Shown here: positions 1 through 7,627 of the stretch, piece by piece
Position numbering within the stretch: position 1 is the first letter of the stretch
Layout: every line of letters starts with the position of its first letter
Source of the DNA: Actinomycetota bacterium
GTDB lineage: Bacteria; Actinomycetota; Acidimicrobiia; IMCC26256
DNA: 18,261 nt
Direction: 5' to 3'
Assembly: GCA_009702955.1 (NCBI GenBank)
Contig: WLHA01000004.1
Coordinates: forward strand, 1 to 18,261
The notes under the pieces: model-generated
Database searches by the model: none
What the model was told of the DNA's origin: nothing
The model's input: the letters and a program-made list of their open reading frames with translations, nothing else
Made by a program: the position numbers and the translations under genes

Positions 1-136
1 CATTCAGGAACCCTACAGAGAGCCTTAAGTCGTACAGCAAGAGTTATCCCACCGGTAGCCAAGGCACCGGATGGCACTTTAAAAATAACCACTTCGAATT
101 CCAATCGGTTTTGATCCAAGATCCAAGGAGCTAAAA

Positions 137-484
137 ATGGCAGCAGAAATCATGTCAAGCATTGTCTTTACGGGGCCACTCGCGTGGACCGCTGATGCTG
201 CATGTCAAGGGCGAACAGAGCTCTTCTTTGCTCCAGCCGGTGAGCGCCCTGAGGCACGCGTTGTACGCGAGTCCAAGGCACGAGGCGTCTGCACCGAGTG
301 CGCAGCGATGGCACCCTGCCGTGACTGGGCACGAGAGAACCGTGAGTATGGGTTCTGGGGCGGCGAGTCAGAGGAAGAGCGCGCAGCAGCGGGCTACCGA
401 GTTGATATGCCTGTAGGGCGTGTTGCTCGTTACCCAAAGGGCGATGGAAGCCCCGTGGCACCTCGCACCCCTCGCGTCGCCTGA
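137..484 (+). CDS. WhiB-family iron-sulfur transcriptional regulator
   Basis: This is a 115-residue WhiB-like (Wbl) protein, a family confined to actinobacteria and their phages that binds a 4Fe-4S cluster and acts as a redox- or NO-sensitive transcription factor, usually through the primary sigma factor. The four cluster cysteines are visible as C23, C52, C55 and C61 (C...CxxCx5C), followed by the family turn GFWGG near residues 72-76. A short basic tail rich in R/K/P follows, as expected for DNA contact. The ATG start has a strong AAGGAG site at 125-130, 6 nt upstream. The N-terminus lacks the long extensions of some Wbl classes. Which Wbl subclass it belongs to cannot be settled from the sequence alone. 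It appears monocistronic, with a hairpin 20 nt downstream. Confidence 0.93.
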   Translation: MAAEIMSSIVFTGPLAWTADAACQGRTELFFAPAGERPEARVVRESKARGVCTECAAMAPCRDWARENREYGFWGGESEEERAAAGYRVDMPVGRVARYPKGDGSPVAPRTPRVA

Positions 485-504
485 TCAATCGCTAGAGACC
501 CCTC

Positions 505-523
505 ATCGCCGGTAAGCGGCGAT
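505..523 (+). terminator. Candidate hairpin terminator after whiB
   Basis: A perfect 7-bp stem (ATCGCCG / CGGCGAT) with a 5-nt loop GTAAG lies 20 nt after the whiB stop. No U-tract follows, so it would be an actinobacterial-type (non-canonical) terminator or a 3' stabilising stem. This is inferred from sequence symmetry only. Confidence 0.4.
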
Positions 524-669
524 CTGCGCTCCTAATACCTGCTCACGTTATTTATTCGACGCGTTTCTCGAACTATTTTGCCTCTAAGCGTTAGAAAGCA
601 TCTATCGTCTCTCCCCATTGAGACCTCGAGCGATGAGTCTTGAAACGATTAGACCTAGGAGCAAATGCG

Positions 670-1749
670 TTGAGCAGTACCGATAGCCCTGAGGGCATCA
701 AGCCCGGCACAGATCCTGGAATCGACCTAGCAAGAGTTCAGGCTTGGTTTGCAGAGAATATTGATGGCTACTCGGGCGCTCCGCTCTCAGCAAGTCTGAT
801 AGCAGGCGGACGATCCAACCTCACATACCTCGTTAATGACGGTACGAATGAATGGGTACTGCGGAGGCCACCTCTAGGGCATGTGCTCCCAACAGCCCAC
901 GACATGGCTCGTGAGTACCGCGTGCAGCATGCACTTGCGAACACAGCGGTGCCAGTCCCAAAGATTCTTGGGTTCTGCGATGACCTAGCGATAAACGATG
1001 CAGTCTTTTACGTAATGGAGCGCGTCGACGGCGTGATCTATAGAGACGCATCATCTATAGCCTCGCTCTCACCTACTGACGCAAAGAATGTCTCGCACGC
1101 GCTTGTCGATGTTCTAGCGGACATCCACGCGGTTGATTACAACGCAATTGGTCTCGGAGACTTTGGTAGGCCCGAGGGCTACTGCGAGCGCCAGGTAAGG
1201 CGATGGGGAGAGCAGTGGGAGCGCTCCAAGACCAGAGAGATACCCGCTGTTGATGAGGTCGCAAGGCGCCTTAAAAATGCTCTGCCTGCATCAGGAAGCC
1301 CCACCATTGTGCACGGCGATTACCGTTTAGATAACACCATGATGGACCCGAGAGACCCGTCGCGCATCGCAGCCGTCCTCGACTGGGAGATGTCTACCCT
1401 TGGTGACCCGCTAACCGACCTTGGCCTTTTTCTTCTCTACTGGGGGCAGGCAGATGCGCAGGTGATAGCCACCGGATCTGCAATTGGCTCTCAGGACGGC
1501 TTCCTTGACCATGACGGGATTGTCGAGGCCTATGCGCTCAAGAGCGGGCGCAGCGTCGATGACCTGGATTGGTATGAGGTCTTCGCAGCCTTCAAATTGG
1601 CCATCATTGTTGAGGGCATCAATGCCCGTTTTCAGATGGGCAAGACTCTCGGCGATGGCTTTGAGGCAATGGGGGCCCTGGTAGGAGGGCTAGTGGACGG
1701 AGCGCTACAGCGTGCGTCGAACTCCACTATCGCTGCGCTTAGAGGTTAG
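670..1749 (+). CDS. ACAD10/11-type phosphotransferase (APH fold)
   Basis: An aminoglycoside-phosphotransferase-fold kinase of the ACAD10/ACAD11 N-terminal type, which in bacteria often sits near acyl-CoA dehydrogenases. The ACAD10/11 kinase domain is known to phosphorylate 4-hydroxyacyl-CoAs, but the substrate here is unproven. Visible signatures are a GGRSNLTY nucleotide-binding loop near the N-terminus, the catalytic HGDYRLDN loop, and the Mg-binding DWEMSTLGDPLTDL segment. I chose the TTG at 670 because AGGAG (657-661) lies 8 nt upstream; a TTG at 640 in the same frame has no comparable site. That gives about 359 residues. The stop codon falls in the first unit of a 12-bp tandem repeat. 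The gene is transcribed toward PAC2, about 100 bp upstream of it. Confidence 0.85.
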   Translation: MSSTDSPEGIKPGTDPGIDLARVQAWFAENIDGYSGAPLSASLIAGGRSNLTYLVNDGTNEWVLRRPPLGHVLPTAHDMAREYRVQHALANTAVPVPKILGFCDDLAINDAVFYVMERVDGVIYRDASSIASLSPTDAKNVSHALVDVLADIHAVDYNAIGLGDFGRPEGYCERQVRRWGEQWERSKTREIPAVDEVARRLKNALPASGSPTIVHGDYRLDNTMMDPRDPSRIAAVLDWEMSTLGDPLTDLGLFLLYWGQADAQVIATGSAIGSQDGFLDHDGIVEAYALKSGRSVDDLDWYEVFAAFKLAIIVEGINARFQMGKTLGDGFEAMGALVGGLVDGALQRASNSTIAALRG

Positions 1750-1779
1750 GCCTGGGGTTAGTCCTGCGGTTAGGGCTGC
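1744..1779. repeat. 12-bp tandem repeat x3 over the phosphotransferase stop
   Basis: Three adjacent 12-mers (GGTTAGGCCTGG, GGTTAGTCCTGC, GGTTAGGGCTGC) begin inside the last codons of the phosphotransferase gene, and its TAG stop is part of unit 1. The GGTTAG core recalls the GGTTA core of the 16-bp array at the end of the next gene. Confidence 0.7.
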
Positions 1780-1848
1780 GCATGGACATGTACACAGCGC
1801 CTAGGCATCGTCTGAAATCAGCGGCGTTCCTCCCCTAGGCTCTCATAT

Positions 1849-2733
1849 ATGAGCAGCCTCGTCTGGGAAGACCACCCCGTTCTGCGTCATCCAGTTCTCG
1901 TGGCAGCCTTTACTGGTTGGAACGATGCTGGAGATGCGGCAACAGACGCAGTAGAGCGACTCGCTACACAGTACGACGCTGAGCAGTTTGCTTATATCGA
2001 TCCAGAGCGCCATGTTGATTTTCAGGCACTGCGACCGACAGTTGTTATTACAGATGGTGTGACCCGTGAAGTTCGCTGGCCCGGCACGCGTCTACTAGCC
2101 GTGCGAATCCCAGGATCATCTCGCGACTTGGTTCTGGTCCTCGGCCCCGAGCCTCACATGCGATGGCGCGAGTTCTGTGACGCGATTCTTGAGGCAGCTG
2201 GTGAGTTGGGGTGTGAGTTAGCGGTGACCTTTGGATCATTGCTGGCCGATGCCGCACATAATCAAGTCGTCAAGATCACTGGATCTACAACCGAGCCTGC
2301 ACTGATGGACCGACTTGGGATGACACGTTCTCGCTATGAAGGGCCTACTGGAATTGTTGGAGTTCTCCACGATGTTCTCAGGTCATCGGGGATTCCATCA
2401 GCGTCCCTCTGGGCTCCAGTTCCTCACTACGTAGCTACCCCACCGAACCCTCCAGCGCAGGTTGCTTTACTCGAGGCGCTATCAAATATCACAGACATAC
2501 CGATCAGCCTCGGAGAGTTGCGCGTGCAGTCTGCAGCATGGAGAGCGCGCATCGATACCTTTGTTGCAGATGATGACGACCTACGTGAGTACGTAGCGCG
2601 CTTAGCGGAGCAGTCGGAGGACGACGACGATCTATTTATGGATCCTCTCTCCGATAACCCTGATGGGATCCCAACAGGTGACGACATCGCTGCAGAGCTC
2701 GAGGAGTTCCTAAGAGAGCAGGGTCTTGGTTAA
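1849..2733 (+). CDS. PAC2 family protein
   Basis: A 294-residue protein of the PAC2 (proteasome assembly chaperone 2-like) family; the actinobacterial members resemble M. tuberculosis Rv2125. Their exact function is unsettled. The N-terminus has the typical W-[DE]-x-P...L..AF-x-GWNDAGDAA pattern (residues 6-32), and the C-terminal 50 residues are strongly acidic, with a run of D/E near residues 258-264. The length is usual for the family. The ATG start at 1849 has only a weak upstream ribosome site. The last 51 codons and the stop are present a second time at 9731-9886. The TAA stop lies in the first unit of the 16-bp tandem array, so the very end of the reading frame is itself repeat sequence. 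The gene is intact despite the insertion just behind it. Confidence 0.88.
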   Translation: MSSLVWEDHPVLRHPVLVAAFTGWNDAGDAATDAVERLATQYDAEQFAYIDPERHVDFQALRPTVVITDGVTREVRWPGTRLLAVRIPGSSRDLVLVLGPEPHMRWREFCDAILEAAGELGCELAVTFGSLLADAAHNQVVKITGSTTEPALMDRLGMTRSRYEGPTGIVGVLHDVLRSSGIPSASLWAPVPHYVATPPNPPAQVALLEALSNITDIPISLGELRVQSAAWRARIDTFVADDDDLREYVARLAEQSEDDDDLFMDPLSDNPDGIPTGDDIAAELEEFLREQGLG

Positions 2734-2742
2734 GGCAGGTCT
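2577..2742. repeat. Left copy of 166-bp direct repeat (PAC2 3' end)
   Basis: This segment matches 9730-9895 at 162 of 166 positions with no gaps. The four mismatches are at 2634, 2664, 2667 and 2673 (right-copy partners 9787, 9817, 9820 and 9826). All four are third codon positions and silent (Leu, Asp, Gly, Pro). It includes the end of the PAC2 frame, the stop, and the first 1.3 units of the 16-bp array. It is probably the left junction (attL-like) of the inserted block. Confidence 0.93.
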
Positions 2743-2849
2743 TGGTTAAGGCAGGTCTTGGTTAGAACAGGTCTTGGTTAGAACAGGTCTTGGTTAGAAC
2801 AGGTCTTGGTTAAGACAGGTCTTGGTTAAGGCAGGTCTTGGTTAAGGCA
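2722..2849. repeat. 16-bp tandem repeat array, 8 units
   Basis: Eight head-to-tail 16-mers of consensus GGTCTTGGTTAAGGCA. Units 1, 2, 7 and 8 are exact; units 3-5 read GGTCTTGGTTAGAACA and unit 6 GGTCTTGGTTAAGACA. The array begins inside the PAC2 coding end (the stop is in unit 1) and runs into the island's promoter region. Unit 6 alone forms a 5-bp hairpin (GTCTT-GGTT-AAGAC). The sister site at 9875 keeps only one full unit and one degenerate unit (GGTCTAGGTTAGGAAG), so the array expanded on this side only, or arrived expanded. Confidence 0.95.
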
Positions 2850-2866
2850 GGTGTCCAACAATGTGG

Positions 2867-2889
2867 GTCAACTTCAGAAAGACGTTGAC
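2867..2889. promoter_or_regulatory. Inverted repeat overlapping island -35 (candidate operator)
   Basis: GTCAAC and GTTGAC form a perfect 6-bp inverted repeat with an 11-nt spacer; the right arm overlaps the TTGACG -35-like hexamer of the island promoter. The placement suits a dimeric repressor, but no regulator gene lies in the island. Confidence 0.4.
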
Positions 2890-2913
2890 GGGTTGCTGGC
2901 GCTGTGCTACGTT
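2885..2913 (+). promoter_or_regulatory. Candidate sigma-70 promoter of island operon
   Basis: TTGACG (2885-2890), a 17-nt spacer, then TACGTT (2908-2913), which fits the actinobacterial -35/TAnnnT pattern. It lies 85 nt upstream of the first island gene and just past the tandem array, so the operon would carry an untranslated leader. Confidence 0.5.
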
Positions 2914-2997
2914 GCACAAATCGGCCGGGCAGGCGTACAGCTAGCGGCTCCCATCATGCCGATCCGAGATCCATGTGCTCCTAACAGGAGGCAAGAG

Positions 2998-3540
2998 ATG
3001 GAAGTCAAGCGTCTTGCGCGCCAAGCAGCAAGTGTCGGAGTTGGCGCGAGCTGTGTAGCGATGCTCATCGGACAAGCGCAGCCAGCAAACGCGCGCGATA
3101 CGCTGTCGGGGCAGTGCGGTGTTGACGAAGTCAGTATCTCATACAGCATTAGCGCGGATAGCAGCCTGTCCGCCATCATCTCAGGGACCGGAAAGAGCCG
3201 GTCTGCGCGTTTCCGCTTCTATGGTGGCGACAGTGGCAGTAGCTACTACTGGGACCGTTATGCCTACCGCTATGCGGTAACGGCAACAAACTTTGGGCCC
3301 CAGTCGAATGAGACTGTGCGCTTCGGAGCCCAGCGCAATAGCCCGGACGACCCCTACTGGTCCCAATACGACTCGCCCGACAACCACGGCTCCAATATGG
3401 GGAATCCGGTTCCGATTCAATATATGAGTGGAAACTTCCTGTCCCCGGGTGGTAGTACTGAAATCTGGACCAAAGCGATTTTTGACGTTCCAAATGTCTC
3501 GGACCCATCGTGCTGGATTAACGCAATAGCGACCAAGTGA
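2998..3540 (+). CDS. Small secreted protein, unknown function
   Basis: A 180-residue protein with a Sec-type signal peptide: basic n-region MEVKRLAR, hydrophobic core at about residues 11-27, and a likely cleavage after ANA (residue 32). The mature 148-residue part is rich in Ser, Gly, Tyr and Trp (clusters such as SSYYWDRYAYRY), has low charge and only two cysteines, C40 and C172, near its ends. These could form one disulfide closing a beta-rich domain. The ATG at 2998 is chosen because AGGAGG (2986-2991) sits 6 nt upstream. An in-frame GTG at 2851 would add a non-signal-like stretch running from the repeat array and is unlikely. I recognise no family. It is first in the island operon, so it may be the substrate or product the rest of the operon serves; that is inference. 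Confidence 0.75.
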   Translation: MEVKRLARQAASVGVGASCVAMLIGQAQPANARDTLSGQCGVDEVSISYSISADSSLSAIISGTGKSRSARFRFYGGDSGSSYYWDRYAYRYAVTATNFGPQSNETVRFGAQRNSPDDPYWSQYDSPDNHGSNMGNPVPIQYMSGNFLSPGGSTEIWTKAIFDVPNVSDPSCWINAIATK

Positions 3541-3601
3541 CAGAGCTTTACAACCTGAGAATTGCAAGTTGATTGGCGGCCCGAGGGACAATCAGCAATT
3601 C

Positions 3602-4849
3602 GTGAAGAGTGTTTCAAGTGCTGTTGTCATTCTCTGCCTGTTAGCCGTGACGGCTTACTCTGCGCCCGCCGAAGTCCGCGCCGAGGCTTCTGAGTCGGTG
3701 ACACGTTCTGGTCCCCCGTGGGCGAGTCTGCCATCGCTACTTGCTGCTTCGCCGACGACGGCGGCACTCCTCTACCAAGATTCGGATGATCGCATCAGGA
3801 TCCGGTTCGTGACCGACGGCAACAAGACATTGGCGGTTTGGCATTCGAACCTACGTCGCGCTCCTCGGCTGGTCTGCACCTCTTGCCCAGGCCCCCTTGT
3901 CGCCGACAATGCAGGGTTTTACGCGTTCTCAAACAACCGATGGGATACGGTGTCTCTCAGATTCCCGCGAAGCTCGCTCTCTGATCCGATGACAGTTGCC
4001 CTTGGAGTCATTCGCTCGACAGGTACTGCACGTAGCGTGCCTCTGTTGCTCGGCGGTGACGGAAAGTATCGTGCGGTCCAAGACGGTGGGCCGATCCTTG
4101 CCACACGACCGACTGGTCTTCGACCCGAGCTCGGCAACCAGGTAGATTTCCAGGGCGGACCATCCGCAGGTTTTGGAACACTTCGTGTGGCATCAACCGA
4201 TCGAGATCGTTTCCTTTCCCTTCAGGCGCCGGGACTTGCTCTAAACGACAACGCAACGATCGTTCTCGCCGACGTCGATCGTATTCTTGCCCAAACGAAG
4301 CGGGCCGCGCCTGGCTCCGTGTCACCGAGATCGACGCCATGTGTCGGTCAAGCGCGCGATGGCGAGTATGCGGTGCTCCTCGTCGGAGGCATTCGCTCGT
4401 ATGACGACGCTTCGTCGCAGTCCCAACGAATTCCAAGTGCGCGCCTCGTTTGGCTGGGTAGCAACACCCTGCGGGACCAGGGCCACATCGAGTTGACTGG
4501 ATTCTACGATCATTGCACGATCCTCCATGATGGATCGGTCTTTCTCTGGACGGGGGTGAGTGCAGGGGCTGCGGCAGTTGACGTTGCCCTCGTCGCAAAG
4601 ACTGGGGCCACGAGCACGCGTATAATTCCTATCGCCGACGACACCCTTGTGAATGTGGTGCTGGAGTCAACAGGCGCGACTGCATCTATCAGCGTATGGC
4701 CCCTCGGGAAGCAAGCCGTGCGTATCGATAGCGACTTCGAGGTTTCGGGGCGTCCTGGTGTCGGTGGGAGTCAGATCCTCTCCGACAGCGCCGGTGGTTA
4801 CTGGATTTCGTATCCGGCCGTGAATGCCGTCGCTCGAGTGAGCATCTGA
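3602..4849 (+). CDS. Secreted protein, unknown function, possible beta-propeller
   Basis: About 415 residues with an N-terminal signal peptide (hydrophobic segment SSAVVILCLLAVTAYSA, cleavage likely near residues 21-27). The remainder is soluble and beta-rich, with recurring short blocks in which hydrophobic strands alternate with Gly/Asp turns (for example RLVWLGSN, GSVFLWTG and GYWISYP in the C-terminal half). This is reminiscent of a beta-propeller, but no repeat is regular enough to be sure. A CTSC pair near residue 100 and later single cysteines could form disulfides. The GTG at 3602 gives a compact signal peptide; an in-frame TTG at 3569 adds 11 residues, and neither has a convincing ribosome site. 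The stop is 3 nt before the ABC ATPase start, implying translational coupling with the transporter. No family recognised. Confidence 0.7.
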   Translation: MKSVSSAVVILCLLAVTAYSAPAEVRAEASESVTRSGPPWASLPSLLAASPTTAALLYQDSDDRIRIRFVTDGNKTLAVWHSNLRRAPRLVCTSCPGPLVADNAGFYAFSNNRWDTVSLRFPRSSLSDPMTVALGVIRSTGTARSVPLLLGGDGKYRAVQDGGPILATRPTGLRPELGNQVDFQGGPSAGFGTLRVASTDRDRFLSLQAPGLALNDNATIVLADVDRILAQTKRAAPGSVSPRSTPCVGQARDGEYAVLLVGGIRSYDDASSQSQRIPSARLVWLGSNTLRDQGHIELTGFYDHCTILHDGSVFLWTGVSAGAAAVDVALVAKTGATSTRIIPIADDTLVNVVLESTGATASISVWPLGKQAVRIDSDFEVSGRPGVGGSQILSDSAGGYWISYPAVNAVARVSI

Positions 4850-4852
4850 GCG

Positions 4853-5506
4853 ATGGACGACGGAACGGACTCGGCTATCGTGCGGGCCACTGGCATAGTG
4901 GTAGAGCGTGGGTCGTTTCGTGCGGGGCCTGTCTCATTCTCCATCAGCGAAGGTGAAGCGCTCGCTCTGGTTGGTCCAAACGGGTCTGGAAAGTCAACAC
5001 TGCTCCTGACTACGTTGGGGCTGCTTCGCCGGGTGGCCGGATCACTAGAGATCAATGGACGCCCGGTGAGTCATCGCGAGCCTCCGCGGGGAGTTGGGGC
5101 GCTTCTCTCGTGGCCGGGCTTCTACGATTGGCTTTCAGGTTCCAGGAACCTGATCCTGGCCTGTGAGGGTAATCGGATGGCTCAGGGACGGATCGGCCCA
5201 CTGCTCGATGAAGTCGGGCTCTCCGCAGCCGAACACCGACCAGTGAGTACGTATTCAACGGGAATGACAAAGCGTCTGGAACTCGCGAGAGCGCTGCTAT
5301 TTGACCCAGCTGTTCTCATTCTTGATGAGCCGACGAGCGGGCTCGACGACGGAGCATGGGAATGGCTGGCTGACAGCCTTGAGGCGCGTCGCAGTGACGG
5401 CTGCAGTCTTCTGGTAGCCACACATGATCACGAGTTCGTCGAGAGACTCGGCGCCCGGAACATTCGCATGAATTCAGGTAAATTTGAAGGTGACCTCCTT
5501 CCATGA
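4853..5506 (+). CDS. ABC transporter ATP-binding protein, BcrA-like
   Basis: A 217-residue single ATPase domain. Walker A is GPNGSGKST (41-49), the signature is YSTGMTKRL (134-142, in place of LSGGQ), Walker B is VLILDEP (154-160), the D-loop is SGLD, and the switch histidine is H191. The pattern around residues 82-100 (GALLSWPGFYDWLSGSRNL) matches the layout of the bacitracin/lantibiotic exporter family, where the segment usually reads like IEXPXFYXXLTGXENL; the usual E/Q there is Ser. It should energise transport by the two membrane proteins encoded next. The start is 3 nt after the preceding stop, and its own stop overlaps the next start by 4 nt (ATGA). Export, resistance or envelope signalling are all possible; family membership is firm, substrate unknown. 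Confidence 0.92.
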   Translation: MDDGTDSAIVRATGIVVERGSFRAGPVSFSISEGEALALVGPNGSGKSTLLLTTLGLLRRVAGSLEINGRPVSHREPPRGVGALLSWPGFYDWLSGSRNLILACEGNRMAQGRIGPLLDEVGLSAAEHRPVSTYSTGMTKRLELARALLFDPAVLILDEPTSGLDDGAWEWLADSLEARRSDGCSLLVATHDHEFVERLGARNIRMNSGKFEGDLLP

Positions 5507-6753
5507 TTCTCGCTCTTCGCGAAGCGAGAGCAGTCCTTGGACGCCGCGCGATCAGACTGGCACTCGTCGTCACCGTTCTCGCCGTGCTGATCGGCACGAC
5601 GCGAGTGTATAGCGGCACCCTTGACCTCAGTCCGTCGCTGTTTGCCCTTGCAACATCGGATGACCAGAGTCGCTATATAGCTCTGATAGCTGCGGCGATG
5701 CTGGGCGCTGAGGCCGGGGGCTTGTGGCACTCCACTTTGCGTTCTTCGTATTCTTGGGTCGCAGGGTCGTCGATTACTCAACAGACACTGCAGCGAGTCT
5801 CCACCGGATTCGTACTCGGCGTGTTGTGCGGAATTATTTACTGGCTCTCTAGGGTGGTTGGAAGCGTTATTACGATCATTGGGTCAGGCCATGATCTCGT
5901 TCTTCGAGACGCGGGTCTAGTACCGATAGATTCGAGCGCTGTTTGGCGATTATTAGTCGCCTGCGGCTTGGCGGCAGCCACTGGGGCGCTGATCGGAACT
6001 GCAACACGTCGCCCCCTCGCCGCAGTTGCCGGAAGTTTCGTTCTCTTCGGCTCCCTGCTGCCGATTGTCGGATCGTTCGCAGCACGGGTTCCGGCGATTG
6101 TCTCGATTCAATCATTTGCTCCGGGTGGTGCGCTAACAACCCTACTGGAGAGCAACGCGGGCATATCGAAAGCGTCGGGTCTGATCGCGCTTCGAAGTCC
6201 GCGGTCCGCTTTTGGCGGTGCAGCTGTCCTACTCTCGTGGTGCGCCGTCCTCTGGGTGGTCTCCACATTTGACACAGTGTTACGCAGTTCAAGCACCTCT
6301 GTTAGTTCTCGGTTGCGACACACCGGTCTGGCAGGCGTAGGGGTAATTGTTGCCATTGCTCTTGTCCTCCCACCCCTCGCCCGAGAGGCGTTGCCCTGGC
6401 ACCTGCAACCGAGTTGGCTGGAAGCCAAGAGCCGACATGCGTCAAGTATCGATGTCGTGAAGTCCTTCGTCGCGAGCGTCAGTCATGGTCGCTACCCTGT
6501 TGGTCTTGTGCCACCGAAAGGCATCGATGTGTCTGATCCATTTTGGGCTCCTCTCATTCAAGGCGCTGTTGTCATCGGACCACAACGTGAAATGAGTTCG
6601 CCAAGTTCTGTGCCCGTTGTAGCGACGGTTCGGACGGGAAGCAGACACACGACGGTTGGCTATTCGTTTGATCTCGAACCACAAGGCCGGTCGTGGAGGT
6701 TGCGGAAAGTGAACGGTGCCGTCTTGCGAGTAGTCAACGGCCACACAGGCTGA
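5503..6753 (+). CDS. ABC transporter membrane subunit with C-terminal extramembrane domain
   Basis: A 416-residue membrane protein that I take as the permease partner of the ATPase because the genes overlap by ATGA. Hydrophobic segments lie at roughly residues 16-34, 57-75, 101-127, 146-166, 171-192, 236-256 and 274-292. After the last comes a soluble tail of about 124 residues (293-416), unusual for simple ABC-2 permeases of this size, which could be an extracytoplasmic sensing or docking domain. There is no clear match to a named permease family by eye. The stop shares one base with the next gene's ATG (TGATG), so the two membrane subunits are probably made in a fixed ratio. Function as transporter subunit is inferred from context and topology. 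Confidence 0.75.
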   Translation: MILALREARAVLGRRAIRLALVVTVLAVLIGTTRVYSGTLDLSPSLFALATSDDQSRYIALIAAAMLGAEAGGLWHSTLRSSYSWVAGSSITQQTLQRVSTGFVLGVLCGIIYWLSRVVGSVITIIGSGHDLVLRDAGLVPIDSSAVWRLLVACGLAAATGALIGTATRRPLAAVAGSFVLFGSLLPIVGSFAARVPAIVSIQSFAPGGALTTLLESNAGISKASGLIALRSPRSAFGGAAVLLSWCAVLWVVSTFDTVLRSSSTSVSSRLRHTGLAGVGVIVAIALVLPPLAREALPWHLQPSWLEAKSRHASSIDVVKSFVASVSHGRYPVGLVPPKGIDVSDPFWAPLIQGAVVIGPQREMSSPSSVPVVATVRTGSRHTTVGYSFDLEPQGRSWRLRKVNGAVLRVVNGHTG

Positions 6754-7580
6754 TGCCTCAGAAGCACGGTGTGCAGCCGATCGAAAGCTGGTTAGCCCGT
6801 CCAAGGCTCGAAGCGACGCTGCTCGGACCAGGCTGGAGATTCTCCGCCCTGACAGTAATGATCGTCGGGGGGCTTGGAGGAATCTGGCCCGTTGCAGCGC
6901 TGGGCGCCAGCGGTTCCGGCGTTTTTGCGGCTTTCGTCAACGGCTGCACGGCAACGGCCACGGCCAGCCTGATCTGGCTCCCACCGATCGCATTCCTGTG
7001 CATCGGCCGCGACACAGAACTCGGGGTTCGAGCGATTGAGATCTCCCTCGGGCTAGGCCCGAGAGGCCTCCAGGCGCGCGGCTGGTGGAATCTCTATGGA
7101 CTCGCGTTCGCAGCAATGCTCGTCGGGGGGTTCGCTGGTGTGGTCGGCGGTGTCGTGACAAACGTTAGCGCGCCTGGGCGATTCTCAGTTGGACTGGTCG
7201 GTTCTGTAGGTGCAGCGCAATCTGGCGCAGCGTTGTCCGCGTTGATCGTCGTCGCGCTCCTATGCGGCTCCCTGGTCGAGATATTGGGGGATAGGCGAAG
7301 TTCGCTGATCGCGATTTGGGGCACTCAGCTTCTGACGCTTGCGCTGCTCTCGGTACTGTACTTCGCTCCAACTTTGGCTTTCGCTCAGTATCTGTCTCCC
7401 TGGATTGGAATTTGGCCGCTCCGCGCATCCTCGTCGATGTCTCCGTTATTCTCCTCTCAGTTAAGTTATGGCGCTGGTGGCGTCGCTCTCGCTATTTGGA
7501 TAGTGGCTATTCGCATTGTCGCCGCCATCATGACTCCGCGTCGGGTCTCGCTACCGTCTTCCAAGGAGCGACAAGAATAA
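6753..7580 (+). CDS. Second ABC transporter membrane subunit (putative)
   Basis: A 275-residue, strongly hydrophobic protein with about six membrane segments (residues 31-50, 66-84, 111-136, 155-175, 183-206, 238-260) and short charged ends. ATG at 6753 is chosen because it overlaps the preceding stop (TGATG); an in-frame start at 6693 would lie deep in the previous gene. Cytoplasmic loop residues 86-110 have the charged, amphipathic look of a coupling helix region of ABC permeases, but I cannot assign a family. With the ATPase and the previous membrane protein it would make a heteromeric ABC complex. Its TAA stop overlaps the ATG of a tiny ORF (TAATG). Confidence 0.7.
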   Translation: MPQKHGVQPIESWLARPRLEATLLGPGWRFSALTVMIVGGLGGIWPVAALGASGSGVFAAFVNGCTATATASLIWLPPIAFLCIGRDTELGVRAIEISLGLGPRGLQARGWWNLYGLAFAAMLVGGFAGVVGGVVTNVSAPGRFSVGLVGSVGAAQSGAALSALIVVALLCGSLVEILGDRRSSLIAIWGTQLLTLALLSVLYFAPTLAFAQYLSPWIGIWPLRASSSMSPLFSSQLSYGAGGVALAIWIVAIRIVAAIMTPRRVSLPSSKERQE

Positions 7581-7627
7581 TGTTGGACGACTACGGAGCG
7601 AACCATGGCAAGGAGAAGCGATGTTGA
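7580..7627 (+). CDS. Tiny coupled ORF 1 (15 codons), hypothetical
   Basis: Reads MLDDYGANHGKEKRC then TGA. Its ATG overlaps the stop of the second membrane subunit (TAATG), and its last codons overlap the ATG of the lipoprotein gene (7621). The lipoprotein's AGGAG site (7611-7615) lies inside it. It is most likely a translational bridge letting ribosomes carry on into the lipoprotein gene; a short peptide product is an alternative. No protein-level evidence. Confidence 0.3.
   Translation: MLDDYGANHGKEKRC

Noticed and set aside
1..28. A possible + strand gene tail (frame 2) ending in TAA at 26-28
   Set aside because: Only eight codons are visible; any frame would show a stop soon, so no support for a real gene end.
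1800..1839. CCTAGG palindromes upstream of PAC2 (1800-1805, 1834-1839), also at 654-659 and 15331-15336
   Set aside because: Six-base palindromes recur but also occur inside glnD; spacing is not constant, so no operator can be claimed.
2722..2849. CRISPR array
   Set aside because: Units are 16 bp and directly adjacent with no unique spacers; no cas genes.
2851..2997. GTG-started N-terminal extension of the first island protein
   Set aside because: It begins at the end of the tandem array, has no ribosome site, and would bury the signal peptide 50 residues in; the ATG at 2998 has AGGAGG at ideal spacing.
2998..3540. Lactococcin 972-type bacteriocin precursor
   Set aside because: The gene context (secreted peptide plus ABC genes) is tempting, but the protein is twice the usual length and I do not see the family's conserved pattern.
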